Below, one piece after another: positions 1 through 8,448 of a DNA stretch of 33,455 nt. Each line of letters begins with the position of its first letter. The stretch's first letter is position 1. This DNA comes from Phycisphaerales bacterium. Lineage in GTDB: Bacteria > Planctomycetota > Phycisphaerae > UBA1845. The notes under the pieces were generated by a model that saw nothing but the letters and a program-made list of their open reading frames with translations, was not told where the DNA came from and made no database searches. The DNA lies in assembly GCA_020344555.1 (NCBI GenBank), contig CP070827.1, positions 3,624,274 through 3,657,728 on the forward strand. The letters are read 5' to 3'. A program made the translations under genes and the position numbers.

Positions 1-527
1 TCGACGTCGTTCAGGATTCCGCCGCTGTAGCAGGTCATCCAGGAGTAGCTGCGCACGTCATAATCGATCGGGGACATCCAGCTCGCGATTTCAAAGTCGT
101 ACACGGTCTCCCCCGTGGTGTCTATGTGCATCACGAGATTGTCTCCGCTGGGCGACCCATGTCCCATCCACCACACGTAGAGGAAGTCGTTGGAGGTCAT
201 GATGCCGGCCAGCGTATTGAACACACTTTGAATGTTCGCCCGGTTGACCGGATAATCAGTTACGGGATAGGGCGACTGATAGCAGGCGTGACTGCTGTTG
301 AAATCGCCTCCCCAGCCGTAGAGAAAATAAATGTTGTCGTCGCTGTATCCCTCATCCAGCAGCGCCATGTACTGGAGATACGAGTTATACCAGAAACAGG
401 AATTCACAGGCGCATCGTCCGCAGTGGCCACCCCCGCGCTGATCACGACCGCGTAGTTGGCGCCCTGGGCCGGTGGGACCCACAACAACAGGCAAACCAC
501 GCTCACACAAGCAAATATTCTGTACAT
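1..527 (-). CDS. Secreted legumain/caspase-like cysteine peptidase, C-terminus cut by window edge
   Basis: Reading leftward from an ATG at 527, the frame is open for 175 codons to the window edge, so the C-terminus is missing. A strong ribosome site (AGGAGG, 6 bases upstream) fixes the start. Residues 1-22 form a signal peptide ending at AQG. The rest resembles the caspase-fold peptidases of clan CD, especially the legumain type (family C13): a hydrophobic strand running into WWMGHGSP puts a candidate catalytic His at residue 123, and SWMTCYSGG puts a candidate catalytic Cys at residue 166, with the usual separation of about 40 residues. A prodomain or C-terminal module cannot be judged. It lies 11 bases downstream of the propeller gene at 539-1336 on the same strand, so the two are probably co-transcribed. 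The peptidase assignment rests on the His/Cys motif pair and the order of segments; the substrate is unknown. Confidence 0.72.
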   Translation of the reverse strand, partial: MYRIFACVSVVCLLLWVPPAQGANYAVVISAGVATADDAPVNSCFWYNSYLQYMALLDEGYSDDNIYFLYGWGGDFNSSHACYQSPYPVTDYPVNRANIQSVFNTLAGIMTSNDFLYVWWMGHGSPSGDNLVMHIDTTGETVYDFEIASWMSPIDYDVRSYSWMTCYSGGILNDV

Positions 528-538
528 GACTGTTCCTC

Positions 539-1336
539 CTAGTTGGCTGCCAGCTTATAAATGGTCTGGGTTTCCCGATCCACACACCACAGGTCTTGGC
601 CATCCCAGGTCAGGCCGGTGGGGTAGAAACCGGGGGTATCGAACTGGGATACGTACAGGCCATCGGAAAGGTTGTACTTATACACGAGCCCCACCCGGTG
701 CCCCTCGTTGTCCGTGGCATTCCAGATGAACGTGCCGTCCGTCGCCAAGGCCCGGGGATAGCCCTTGGTGAAGAAAAATCGCTGCAGGGATCCGTCGTTC
801 GGATCTATTTCGTTCATCCTGCTCGACCAGCCGTCCACCGTGCCGCACCACAGGTGCTCACCGTCCCAAGTCAATCCGCCGAGCTCCGGCACACGCACAA
901 CCGCATGCGTAGCCGGCGCGTCGATCGCGGACAGCACAACCCCCGTGGCCCGATCCAGCTTGTACAGCTTGCGCGTGCCATTATCCGAGTGCCACAAGTG
1001 CGTCCCATCCCAGATCATGCCGCGCGGCTGAGAGCCTGGGGACTGGAAAGAAGAGAGCACGCTGCCATCGGAGGGGTCCAGCTTGTAGATCGTGTCCGTG
1101 CCATCATCTGCCAGCCACAGATGCGTGCCGTCCCAAGCAAGATCGCAAGGGCTCGACCCCGGCGACGAGAATTGCAGGATAATGTCGCCTGGCCTCAGTG
1201 ATTCATCGCTGGAAAAGACGGCGTACGGCATCGCCGCAGCCACGATAAACAGCACGCCTACGGCAAACGCCAGCTTCACCCGCGTCTTCCCGCCAAAGGG
1301 AAGCGCTCCATCAATCCTCAACTTCGTGAATCTCAT
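539..1336 (-). CDS. Secreted beta-propeller protein (WDGTHLW repeats)
   Basis: A 265-residue protein. The ATG at 1336 follows AAAGGAG at good spacing. Residues 19-42 are hydrophobic (signal peptide or N-terminal anchor). The remainder is five or six copies of a repeat of about 45 residues built on WDGTHLW, followed by a turn, YKLDPSDG and a strand. This matches NHL/SMP-30-like or glutamine-cyclotransferase-like beta-propellers, in which each repeat is one blade. No catalytic set for cyclotransferase is evident, so an extracellular binding or scaffold role is as likely as an enzymatic one. The gene precedes the caspase-like peptidase by 11 bases in the same direction. A sigma70-type promoter lies about 200 bases upstream (1543-1571). 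Confidence 0.75.
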   Translation of the reverse strand: MRFTKLRIDGALPFGGKTRVKLAFAVGVLFIVAAAMPYAVFSSDESLRPGDIILQFSSPGSSPCDLAWDGTHLWLADDGTDTIYKLDPSDGSVLSSFQSPGSQPRGMIWDGTHLWHSDNGTRKLYKLDRATGVVLSAIDAPATHAVVRVPELGGLTWDGEHLWCGTVDGWSSRMNEIDPNDGSLQRFFFTKGYPRALATDGTFIWNATDNEGHRVGLVYKYNLSDGLYVSQFDTPGFYPTGLTWDGQDLWCVDRETQTIYKLAAN

Positions 1337-2125
1337 TTCAGTATCTCCTTTTTACACCTTCTGTTGAGACATACGCTCCTCAACGATTGCACACTATGCC
1401 ATGTCTTCGCGGCCTGTCAGTCTGAGAAAACACAAGCTTTGAACTCGCAACGTGACCGTTCGCCGAAAACATCCGCAAAGCGAATGGTTTAGGCGGCAGG
1501 GACCAAGTCAGAACGCCTTGCCCCGCCCCGCTTCCAATTGACATTATACCCCAAGGCTGCACTTGACACAAGAGCGAAACGCCGACTCCGGACGGAAGCG
1601 TGTGGCCATTCATTGCGGCATCAGGCTGCGCTGCAGGTCCACTACTGGTTCCACTAGCCACGGTCACGTACCTCTTCGACCTCGACCGACAACTCGTCCT
1701 CTGACAATGCGAATAGACCGCCCTGAGAAAACATGGATTCCTCACGGCCTGGATTCCCCATTTGCTGGTCGTCGTCCGCGATACTACCACAGCCGGCCGT
1801 GCCGTGCAAGCAAAAAACAATTCCCCCGCACAAATGTCTCGATGGCCGTGTGTCCGCTGTGAGCATGAGGTTTTGCCGAGCTGCAGTTATCCAGGACGTC
1901 GTGAACGAGCTGCGTGTATCAGGTATGACTTGAGACCCCTTGTTTCACGCACAGGCAGACGTGAGCCGAGATTCACCATTTACCGTCTCCAGGGTCACGA
2001 ATCCATTCCCACGGCGCATCCGCTTTAGGCCGCAACACGCAGATGGTCAACGGACGTGTGTCTGGAGGTCCCCTCGGCCCGACCACATACTGCGTTCAAT
2101 TACCTGCGGACCCCTATAAGGTGCA
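1337..2125. other. Gene-poor spacer
   Basis: I find no convincing gene here. Open frames on both strands (for example 1380-1820 and 1654-1866, minus) lack recognisable motifs and good ribosome sites. Part of the frame ending at 1654 (a hydrophobic stretch, then TAGCGS and an acidic tail) could be a decayed lipoprotein, but this is weak. The only element I would call is the minus-strand promoter at 1543-1571. Confidence 0.5.
1543..1571 (-). promoter_or_regulatory. Sigma70-like promoter upstream of the propeller/peptidase operon
   Basis: On the minus strand TTGTGT (1566-1571) is followed after exactly 17 bases by a perfect TATAAT (1543-1548). It points toward 1336 and would leave a 5' untranslated region of about 200 bases. 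The -10 box is perfect and the -35 is weak. Confidence 0.45.
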
Positions 2126-2241
2126 ATTAGACTGTTTAGTCTAGACTATTCTGTTTAGACCAAACAGTCTAGACTGTTCTGTTTAGACCAAACAGTCTAG
2201 ACTGTTCTGTTTAGACTAAACAGTCTAGACTGGACAGTCTG
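2126..2241. repeat. 28-bp tandem palindrome array
   Basis: The perfect 10-bp palindrome AGTCTAGACT occurs four times at 2138, 2166, 2194 and 2222, exactly 28 bases apart. The three 18-base segments between them are near-identical and contain CTGTTTAGAC(C/T)AAACAG, itself a palindrome around a central base (perfect in the third). Partial units flank both sides (ATTAGACTGTTT on the left, GACAGTCTG on the right). It is AT-richer than its surroundings. It may be a regularly phased protein-binding array or a cruciform-forming element. It is not a CRISPR, because the spacers are not unique. Confidence 0.9.
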
Positions 2242-2580
2242 CGCTGGCTAGGGCCCCTTTCACGACTGCCCGGCCGACTGCGGATGCGGAGCGACTGCTT
2301 GACTGGGGTGTTCTTCGCTCGACGCGCTGACGCCCGGACCCCCATTCCAGATTCCCGATTTGGCTCACAGTACACACCATCTCACCCAAGCGGGCGACTG
2401 CCCCGGTGTCAGGCACGGGTTGGGGGACGGACTCCATATGACCCGTCACTGACTCGCCTTTGCAAGTCGAATACCCCCACTCATCGCGGGATGGGCCACC
2501 GACGCTCTGCACCAAAGCCGGCCCGGGCGGAGCCTTCACGCCCGCGGTAGCCGGGTAGGGCGGGCTTCACCCGGCGCGCC
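2242..2580. other. Spacer with a decayed copy of the dispersed repeat
   Basis: No gene is supported. About 2409-2505 resembles the 219-bp repeat that follows at 2581: both have a GGCACGGGTTGGGG-like start, a middle of similar length, then GTCGAA, an ATxCCC block, TCATCG and GGGxxACC. It is probably an older, eroded relative. Confidence 0.4.
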
Positions 2581-2799
2581 ATCGGCGGGCAGAGCCCGAT
2601 CCACTGATAACTGATCACTGAGAACTGATAACTACTCGCGCAGGTCCCGCATCCCTTTGCGAAGCACGGGGTGGGGAAGGAAGTCGACACGGCCGGTCGT
2701 TCGCCCGGGCCTGGAATGTCGAACATCCCGATTCATCGGGGGACTGGGCACCCAGCCATCCGGAGTACGTCACCCGGATCACAGTCCCTCGGAAGGCTG
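2581..2799. repeat. 219-bp dispersed repeat, copy 1
   Basis: This runs from ATCGGCGGGCAGAGCCCGAT to CCCTCGGAAGGCTG and matches 6698-6916 over its whole length, same orientation and same length, with scattered substitutions. It contains the block CTGATAACTGATCACTGAGA. Its right end, read on the minus strand, encodes QPSEGL followed by TGA, the same tail that closes the real gene at 6896. Copy 1 is therefore probably a duplicated 3' flank of that gene family. Confidence 0.88.
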
Positions 2800-2802
2800 A
2801 AC

Positions 2803-2958
2803 AAAGGGGACATTCTACTTTTTCGGGCTCTTTCGCGGTCGTCCTCGGAGGCCGAGAGAGCCCCGAGTGCCCCATCTTTTCTCCCCGGTCCAGGGGACCT
2901 CGCTGCAATAATGTCGGGGCGTGCCAAGAACGGGCGCAAAAAGTAGAATGTCCCCTTT
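2803..2958. repeat. Palindromic element with 21-bp perfect inverted ends
   Basis: Arms of 21 bases (2803-2823 and 2938-2958; the first 20 are AAAGGGGACATTCTACTTTT) are perfect reverse complements and enclose about 114 bases. Inside are further nested stems, including GGGCTCT (2825-2831) with AGAGCCC (2857-2863) and CTCGG with CCGAG between them. No ORF is enclosed. It starts three bases after the 219-bp repeat. The layout resembles a non-autonomous element of the kind mobilised by single-strand (Y1/REP) transposases. A short stem at 2972-2988 followed by a T-rich run lies just beyond. Confidence 0.8.
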
Positions 2959-3147
2959 TTCCCCTGCTTTCCCCTCGAGAAGCGAGGGTCTTTTCTGGCT
3001 GTCAATGAATAGCGCAATGTTGACAAAGACATGCGTAAGCAACGATTTCAGGTTACTCACAGTCCTCTGGGTCCATAACGTTTCGACCGACAAGACAGAG
3101 TAAGACGCGGCCAATCGTCCAACTGTAGCCCCAGGGAGACCGAGACC

Positions 3148-5834
3148 CTACCGCTCGGAACCGGACGGTCGTTTGAGCCGGAACGGTTGGGCACGCCTGT
3201 ACACTTCGAGCTGTGCTCGGATGTATCTGGCGCGGTCCGTGTCCCCGGCCAGGGATGCACTCTCGATCGCCTGCTCAGCCGTCTGGACTGCCACGATGAA
3301 TTGACCGGTCTCTGCGTAAGCGGCCGCCAGGATCTCCAGGCATCGCGCACGCTGATTCTGAGGAACCTCACAGGCACGCCGCGCGAGACGCACCGCCTCG
3401 TCGCCGTTTCGCAGTCCCGCGTGCGGGGCCGTGGCAAGGAGCCAGGCTAATTCCATGGCCATTCCGCCATGACCGGGCCAAGAATCGACCCCACGACGCA
3501 GCACGCTGACCGCGCGGGCAAAACGACCCAAACGCGCGTACGCCAGCCCGAGGTTGTGATAGACGGGTGGAGATTTGGGGGCCAACGCCACTGCCCGTTC
3601 GTAATGCTCAATCGCATCCACGAGCTGACCTTGCCCGTGCAACAACACGCCCAGATAGAAATGGGCGTCGGCAAGATCAGGATCAGCGTGAAGCGCCCGT
3701 CTATAGTGCTCAATCGCTCCACGGATGTCGCCCTTGTCCGTCAGGGAGCGTGCCAGGGCGTTGTGGGCACCCGCGTTATTGGGATCCGTGAGAAGCGCCT
3801 TGCGAAAGTAGTCGATCGCATGCTCAACCTGCTTGAGTCTCTGATAGACTGATCCAACCTGGGCAAGTGCTTCCGTCGACTGAGGATTGACGCGTAACGC
3901 TTCGTGGAACTCCGCCAGTGCGTCTTCTAGGCGCTGTTGTCCGATCCGGGCCAGCCCAAGGGCTAAGTGGATATCAGGATGGTTCGGGTCGATCCGTAAC
4001 ACCCGCCGAAAGTGGTCAACGGCCTCGCTGTGTCGCCCCAGGCGGATCAGAGTCCGACCCAAGCCGTAATGGGCGGAAGCGAGATCAGGGTTCATGCGGA
4101 TAACCTCGTGGTACACTCGCACCGCGCCATCCAACCGTTCCTGTTCGACATGGAGACCGGCGAGCTTCAGATACGCTTCCTGCAACGTAGGATTGAGCGA
4201 AATGGCTTTTCGGTACAGGGTGATCGCTTCGTCCAACTTACCCTGCCGTGCGAACCTGTCCCCCAGCAGTGCACAGCCCTCGGCATCCTCGGAAAGCACA
4301 TCCCCCGCCGCATCGATGAGCCGGTCGGACTCCTCGACCTTGCCGGCCCAACGAAGCACCTTGGCCAGCACGCCCCGTGCAATGGCGTGGTCGTGCTCGT
4401 CCAGTGACCTTTCAAGTTGCAGGGAAAGGTGTTCCGCGCGGGCGTCGTTCCACTCAGGCACTGGTCGTGCGACACCCGCATCGATCAGGTGCTCGAACAG
4501 CATCCGTCCGAGTGCTCGGTTCACGGGAATGGTGGAATGGACATGGTCGAGGAAGTACTCCTTGCCCAGGATGGCATGGCCATATTCTTCGCGACAGCGC
4601 CGCTTGAGGTGTGAGCGAAAGTCGACCAACTTTAGCCCATGCCGATGGGTCACATCGGCCAGAGCCTCATGCATCTGTGGCAGCATCCGCAGTGGACAGA
4701 TGTCCTCTTGCAGCGCACGCTCGAAGGCTCCTTCAGCGGCATCGCCCCCCCCCCCGGTGCGAACAACGCGCGCCCCAACTCGTAATGCAGTTGGGCGTAT
4801 CGATCGTCAATCGCCATGGCGTTCTCAAAGGCCTGCCTGGCGCGCCCATACTCGCCGGCGGACATGGCGTCGAGGGCATCGCGGAAGAAGCCTTCCCACG
4901 CACGGAGCTCGCTCCCGGTGAGGTCGTTACGATGTTCACTCTTAAAGGGTGAGAAATCCTTGAGATTGGCGGCTGGTTGTATGAAGATCACGTCCGCCCC
5001 GGCCGAGCGTGCAATCGCGACCATCCTACCCAGATTGAAACGGTAATGGTCAAGGATCTGTCTTCTCAAGCCTTCATCCCGATGGTAGAGATCCAAGCCC
5101 GCCGATGCATCAAGCAGCGTCTTGACCTCGCCCGTCAGGAGGTATTGCTCCCTGGCCGCGTCGCGTCGGCCGGGCGCAACTGATCGGATTCCTGACCTCA
5201 TCAGCGACGCAACGCGCGAACGATTGAAAAGGAGCTGCAGCTCCGTGACAACCGGATGCTCCTCGATGATGCCGCTGTAGGTGCGGCGTTCGAGGAACTC
5301 GTTGTGACCCGAGTAAATGATGAACAAATCGGGCTCGTACCGGGCCAACTCTTCCATCAGTCCCGCGACGCGATAGCTGGCGTAGGAGACGCCGCCACAG
5401 TTGATTACCTCCCAAGTTCTGCTCGGGTCGGCCGCGTTGAGAAAGAGCCGCAACCACCCGGCGAACGACGTCTTATCACGATACGGCCGCCCGTGCGTGG
5501 TCGATCCCCCCATACAGAAGATCCGATATGTGTGGCGATCTTTCTTCGCGAGGAAACTCTGTTGATTGAACAACAGGCGCTTGTTCTGCGCTGTTTGGTA
5601 GATCAGCCTGCCCAGTCGGTCGCGCTCCTTTGTGAAGAGCGGCACCTCTGACCGAAAGCCCACATACGGATCGTGAGTTGCAATCGCCGCTTTGACGCCG
5701 GTGAGAGCCAACAGCGCTTCCATAGCTGCCGGAACAGCCAAAAGGATAACCGCAGCAAACAACAACTTCTTACAACGCGACAGCCCCGAGGGCGCTGGCG
5801 ACGCGTTGTACTGAGTTTGTTTTCTTGAGTTCAT
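3148..5834 (-). CDS. SGNH/GDSL hydrolase with C-terminal TPR domain, split by a homopolymer frameshift
   Basis: Two overlapping frames form one gene. The upstream frame (from ATG 5834) has a hydrophobic anchor at about residues 24-47, then SGNH-hydrolase blocks: MGGSTTHG with candidate nucleophile Ser111, a Gly block in INCGGVSYAS, and YSGHNEF with Asn178. At about residue 360 it enters a G11 run (4745-4755) and then continues out of phase. The other frame picks up directly as DAAEGAFERAL and carries FLDHVHST, the DxxH block that supplies the catalytic Asp and His, followed by about nine TPR repeats to the TAG at 3148. One extra G (or two fewer) would give a continuous protein of about 895 residues. 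SGNH-TPR proteins of this layout are typical of planctomycetes, and the substrate (possibly an ester on surface glycans) is unknown. It could be a sequencing error, a phase-variable gene or a recent mutation. Confidence 0.85.
4745..4755. other. 11-base homopolymer (G on coding strand) at the frameshift
   Basis: Eleven consecutive C on the plus strand, preceded by CG and followed by GG. It is the longest homopolymer I see in the window and sits at the junction of the two frames of the SGNH-TPR gene, between the Ser/Asn blocks and the DxxH block. Confidence 0.9.
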
Positions 5835-5987
5835 TCAACCGAGGTCTTCCTGCAGAGCTTGGGGCGGCGACATTGCACTGGTGCCCCATCCTTCGCGTAG
5901 GGAAGGATGGAGAACCGACTTGCCGGTGAGAGGTAAATCGCCGTCCCAGTTCGTGTGTTAAGTTCCGCCCCCCGCTGGCGACACAGC

Positions 5988-6049
5988 GGTGGCACATGCC
6001 ATTAGACCGACAGCTTCCACGGGCAAGCTGGCGCTTGCCGATGCCACCC
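5988..6049. repeat. REP-like palindrome related to the transposase-flanking REPs
   Basis: GGTGGCA (5988-5994) pairs with TGCCACC (6042-6048), and inside them GGCAAGC (6022-6028) pairs with GCTTGCC (6033-6039) around a 4-base loop. Read on the minus strand it begins GGGTGGCAT followed by a hairpin, the same layout as the REPs flanking the transposase at 8449-9054. Confidence 0.6.
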
Positions 6050-6697
6050 GCATGTTTTTGCGTAGGGAGGCCCCGAAAGGTGTGTTGGCGTCTAACACTG
6101 CGCTGTGACGCAAGAGCGGGCACGGCGGCCCTCCCAGCGGATCGCGACGGGCCACAGGTGCTCGTGACCCCGCCACTGGCCAGATTCCTCTCTCCAGCCG
6201 TCTTTCCTCCGTGGGCAATCTATCAGTATAGCTTCTTGTGCCAACTAGACAAGAAAAATGAGGAAAAAAGTTAAGTAGAATAGGTCACACAGCATGACCG
6301 CCAGTTGAACACATTTACTTATAGGACTGTGTACACATTCAGTCCGTTGCAGGTTCATTTGGTACAACGGCGGTAAGCGACACCTTCTGTCCGGTTCGCT
6401 GAACTGGCGGACGGGCGATCTGATCGTAACCGGGGGCTTGCCGTGGCAAGGTCGCGATTCGCTCTTGTTCGTGGCGTGCATGAATAACCTTCGCGGTCGA
6501 ATGCGACGTGTACACCAGCAAAAAGGTGGCGTGATGCACGCTTCCTCTTGCGGTGAGTCATTTGTCATTCTGCCGGATGCGCACCCCGCCGTAGGCAATC
6601 CTGTTCTCTTCGCAGAGCTCACGGGAACGTGCTCCGCTGGGACGAGACTCCCATCTCGTCCCCCTCAGGTTTGGAATCCCTTCCTGCGAGTCCCTTG
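6050..6697. other. Spacer without a supportable gene
   Basis: The minus-strand frame 6245-6622 and plus-strand frame 6438-6698 have no recognisable domain, ribosome site or typical codon pattern. About 6240-6340 is unusually AT-rich. It may be decayed coding or mobile DNA, but I cannot identify a source. Confidence 0.4.
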
Positions 6698-6916
6698 ATC
6701 GGCGGGCAGAGCCCGATCCGCTGATAACTGATCACTGAGAACTGATGACTACTCGCACAGGTCCCCCATCCCGTTGCGAAGCACAGGGTGGGGAAGGAGC
6801 TCGACACGGCCGGTCGTTCGCCCGGGCCTGGAATGTCGAAGATCCCGATTCATCGGGGGACTAGGCACCCAGCCATCCGGAGTACGCCACCCGGATTATA
6901 GTCCCTCGGAAGGCTG
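6698..6916. repeat. 219-bp dispersed repeat, copy 2
   Basis: Full-length match to 2581-2799. Its last 21 bases are the 3' end and stop codon of the minus-strand gene at 6896-7495 (QPSEGL, then TAA), so the repeat boundary falls inside a coding sequence. Confidence 0.88.
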
Positions 6917-7495
6917 CCAGATCCGAATGTCGGAAATCTCGACCGCAGGGATGACCTGTTCGGCCCTATCCGCCGGGACAGTGCGCCAGCTCGACGATAC
7001 GACGGCGTAGCGCGTGTCGCCGGGAAAGAGCGGTCCGCGCCAATCGCCGTCTTCGAGGGCGATGGGCGTCGCAACAACCTCGGTCCACTCCCGGATCGGC
7101 AACCTCCGGGTGTCCAGGGCTGCAACCCGAACGGCCAGGAATGAAACGACCTCACTACCCTTGTTGGTGATGGTAAGGACCGGGCGACGACCCTTCGATC
7201 GCTCGTCAACCACGAAGTCAGCAGCAACATCGAGGTTGGCGGCATATTCCGGTGCCCGTCGATCGCTGAGCAACTCCTCGACGGCCCTAGGCAGCGAGTC
7301 AAACAGCGCAGGCAATCCATCGATCGTCTTGCTGATGGTGTTATCAGCGAACCCCAGCACCTCGTTCGCCTTGGTGTCGATAATCCGCATTCCATACAAC
7401 ACCACCAGTGTCCCTGAGGCGATCCCCACGGCCCCGACACCAAAGAGACCGATGAAGAGGGCCGTCAACGGCGACATTCGAGTGTGGCCAGTCAT
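6896..7495 (-). CDS. Membrane-anchored protein of unknown function next to gbsR-type gene
   Basis: A 199-residue protein. I place the start at the ATG at 7495, because GGAG lies seven bases upstream; a TTG two codons earlier is less likely. Residues about 7-36 form one long hydrophobic segment (signal anchor) ending near VVLYGMRIID. A helical stretch follows, with DTKANEVLGFADNTISKTIDGLP and a possible coiled coil, then a soluble C-terminal part with a beta-sandwich-like pattern (RRPVLTITNKG, FPGDTRYAV). I do not recognise a named family. It lies 230 bases downstream of the GbsR-type regulator on the same strand and may be co-transcribed, which would suggest a role in membrane or osmotic homeostasis (inference). 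Its last codons lie within the 219-bp repeat. Confidence 0.75.
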   Translation of the reverse strand: MTGHTRMSPLTALFIGLFGVGAVGIASGTLVVLYGMRIIDTKANEVLGFADNTISKTIDGLPALFDSLPRAVEELLSDRRAPEYAANLDVAADFVVDERSKGRRPVLTITNKGSEVVSFLAVRVAALDTRRLPIREWTEVVATPIALEDGDWRGPLFPGDTRYAVVSSSWRTVPADRAEQVIPAVEISDIRIWQPSEGL

Positions 7496-7725
7496 GATCA
7501 AACTCCGTTCAACTTACGGACTGTCTCCCCGGAGCCACGACGTCGGCCCACGGGTTTGTTCAATCTGTGATTCGGGCAGGTCCGAGCAATATTCAGGCAA
7601 ATCCGAGCCGAAGGCCCCGTTTCGGAGCCTCTCAGGGCCGTTTCGGTCCCAGGATGCGTTCGGCCCCGGCCGCGCCCCACGCTGTCTCGTCCCGATCGTG
7701 CCTCACTGGTGATAGCACACCGCGG

Positions 7726-8271
7726 CTACCCGGCCAGCTTGCCCAACGTTGCCACCAGCGGCTTGAGCCCGCTCCGGCCGGTTTTACTCATAAGGTTGAA
7801 CAGCGTGTTCATAATCTCACAGAAATCGAGGATGTCCGTGAAACGCTTCTTATAAGCCGCGGCGTCCTTCCGAGTTTGGCCGCGGAGCCCACCTTTCTCC
7901 TCGCCGATCATCGTGAGGCACCGCTCAATCGTCTCAACGATCGGCTGCACCTCCCGGCGACGGCGCTCGCGCACAATGGTGTCAAACATCTGCCAGACAT
8001 CCCTCTCGGCATCGAAGTACTCTTTCCGGTCGCCGCGGCGGTGGATGCGGCGGATCAGGCCCCAGTTGACCAGCTCGCGCAGGTTCATGCTGGCACTGCC
8101 TCGGGATACGGCGAGCTGCTCCATCACGTCGTCGGTGCACAACGGCTCGCTGGCCAGATAGAGCAGGGCGTGGATCTCGGCCATTGTCCGGCTGATGCCC
8201 CAACTGGCGGCCATCTCACCCCAACGTCGGATGAACAAGCTCTTGGCTGCTTCGACGGGTGTTTCAGGCAT
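7726..8271 (-). CDS. GbsR/MarR-family winged-helix transcriptional regulator
   Basis: A 181-residue protein starting MPETPVEAAK. The ATG at 8271 is preferred because AAAGGA sits six bases before it; an ATG six bases earlier (8277) has no spacing for this site. The N-terminal half is a winged helix-turn-helix: EIHALLYLASEPLCTDDVMEQLAVSRGS holds the recognition region, then LVNWGLIRRIHRRGDRKEYF forms the wing. The C-terminal half is helical and probably dimerises. GbsR proteins repress osmoprotectant genes in Bacillus; planctomycete members are mostly uncharacterised. It has its own sigma70-like promoter with an overlapping dyad, which suggests autoregulation. The next gene downstream is the membrane-anchored protein at 6896-7495. 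Confidence 0.85.
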   Translation of the reverse strand: MPETPVEAAKSLFIRRWGEMAASWGISRTMAEIHALLYLASEPLCTDDVMEQLAVSRGSASMNLRELVNWGLIRRIHRRGDRKEYFDAERDVWQMFDTIVRERRRREVQPIVETIERCLTMIGEEKGGLRGQTRKDAAAYKKRFTDILDFCEIMNTLFNLMSKTGRSGLKPLVATLGKLAG

Positions 8272-8280
8272 GCGCATTCC

Positions 8281-8298
8281 TTTCAAAACATTCTGAAA
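8281..8298. promoter_or_regulatory. Dyad operator overlapping the gbsR-type start site
   Basis: TTTCAAAACATTCTGAAA is an imperfect palindrome with seven of nine pairs matching. It lies directly between the -10 box (8299-8304) and the ribosome site, covering the expected transcription start. This is the position expected for a repressor bound by the gene's own product. Confidence 0.5.
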
Positions 8299-8327
8299 AT
8301 GATAGGCGTGCCCGTGGCTCCTGTCAA
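8299..8327 (-). promoter_or_regulatory. Strong sigma70-like promoter of the gbsR-type gene
   Basis: On the minus strand a perfect TTGACA (8322-8327) is followed after 17 bases by TATCAT (8299-8304), about 28 bases before the start codon at 8271. It is the best promoter match I found in the window. Confidence 0.7.
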
Positions 8328-8351
8328 GCGTACCCCCGGGCAGGGCGCGAC

Positions 8352-8383
8352 GGGTGGCATGGTCCACGCTTGCGTGGCCATGC
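8352..8383 (+). repeat. REP hairpin, left
   Basis: GGGTG is followed by a 12-bp stem: GCATGG with CCATGC and CCACGC with GCGTGG, one bulged T and a TT loop. It matches the right REP inverted with only two differences, and those two bases pair with each other. Confidence 0.85.
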
Positions 8384-8448
8384 TCGTTCGAGACCATTTC
8401 GCGTCATGAGTCTGCCCTCCCCATTCCGTAAGCACCTGCATCTTTGAT

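Noticed and set aside
1380-1820. Minus-strand frame of 146 codons
   Set aside because: No domain, no ribosome site, and it contains a perfect TATAAT box of the downstream operon; treated as spurious.
2126-2241. Possible CRISPR array (28-base period)
   Set aside because: The segments between palindromes are near-identical, not unique spacers, and no cas genes are present.
2972-2996. Terminator for a plus-strand gene (CCCTCG/CGAGGG stem followed by a T-rich run)
   Set aside because: No plus-strand gene lies upstream, and on the minus strand there is no T-run after the stem.
6245-6622. Minus-strand frame of 125 codons
   Set aside because: Composition is irregular, no motif is recognisable, and a repeat lies next to it. 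I could not support it as a gene.
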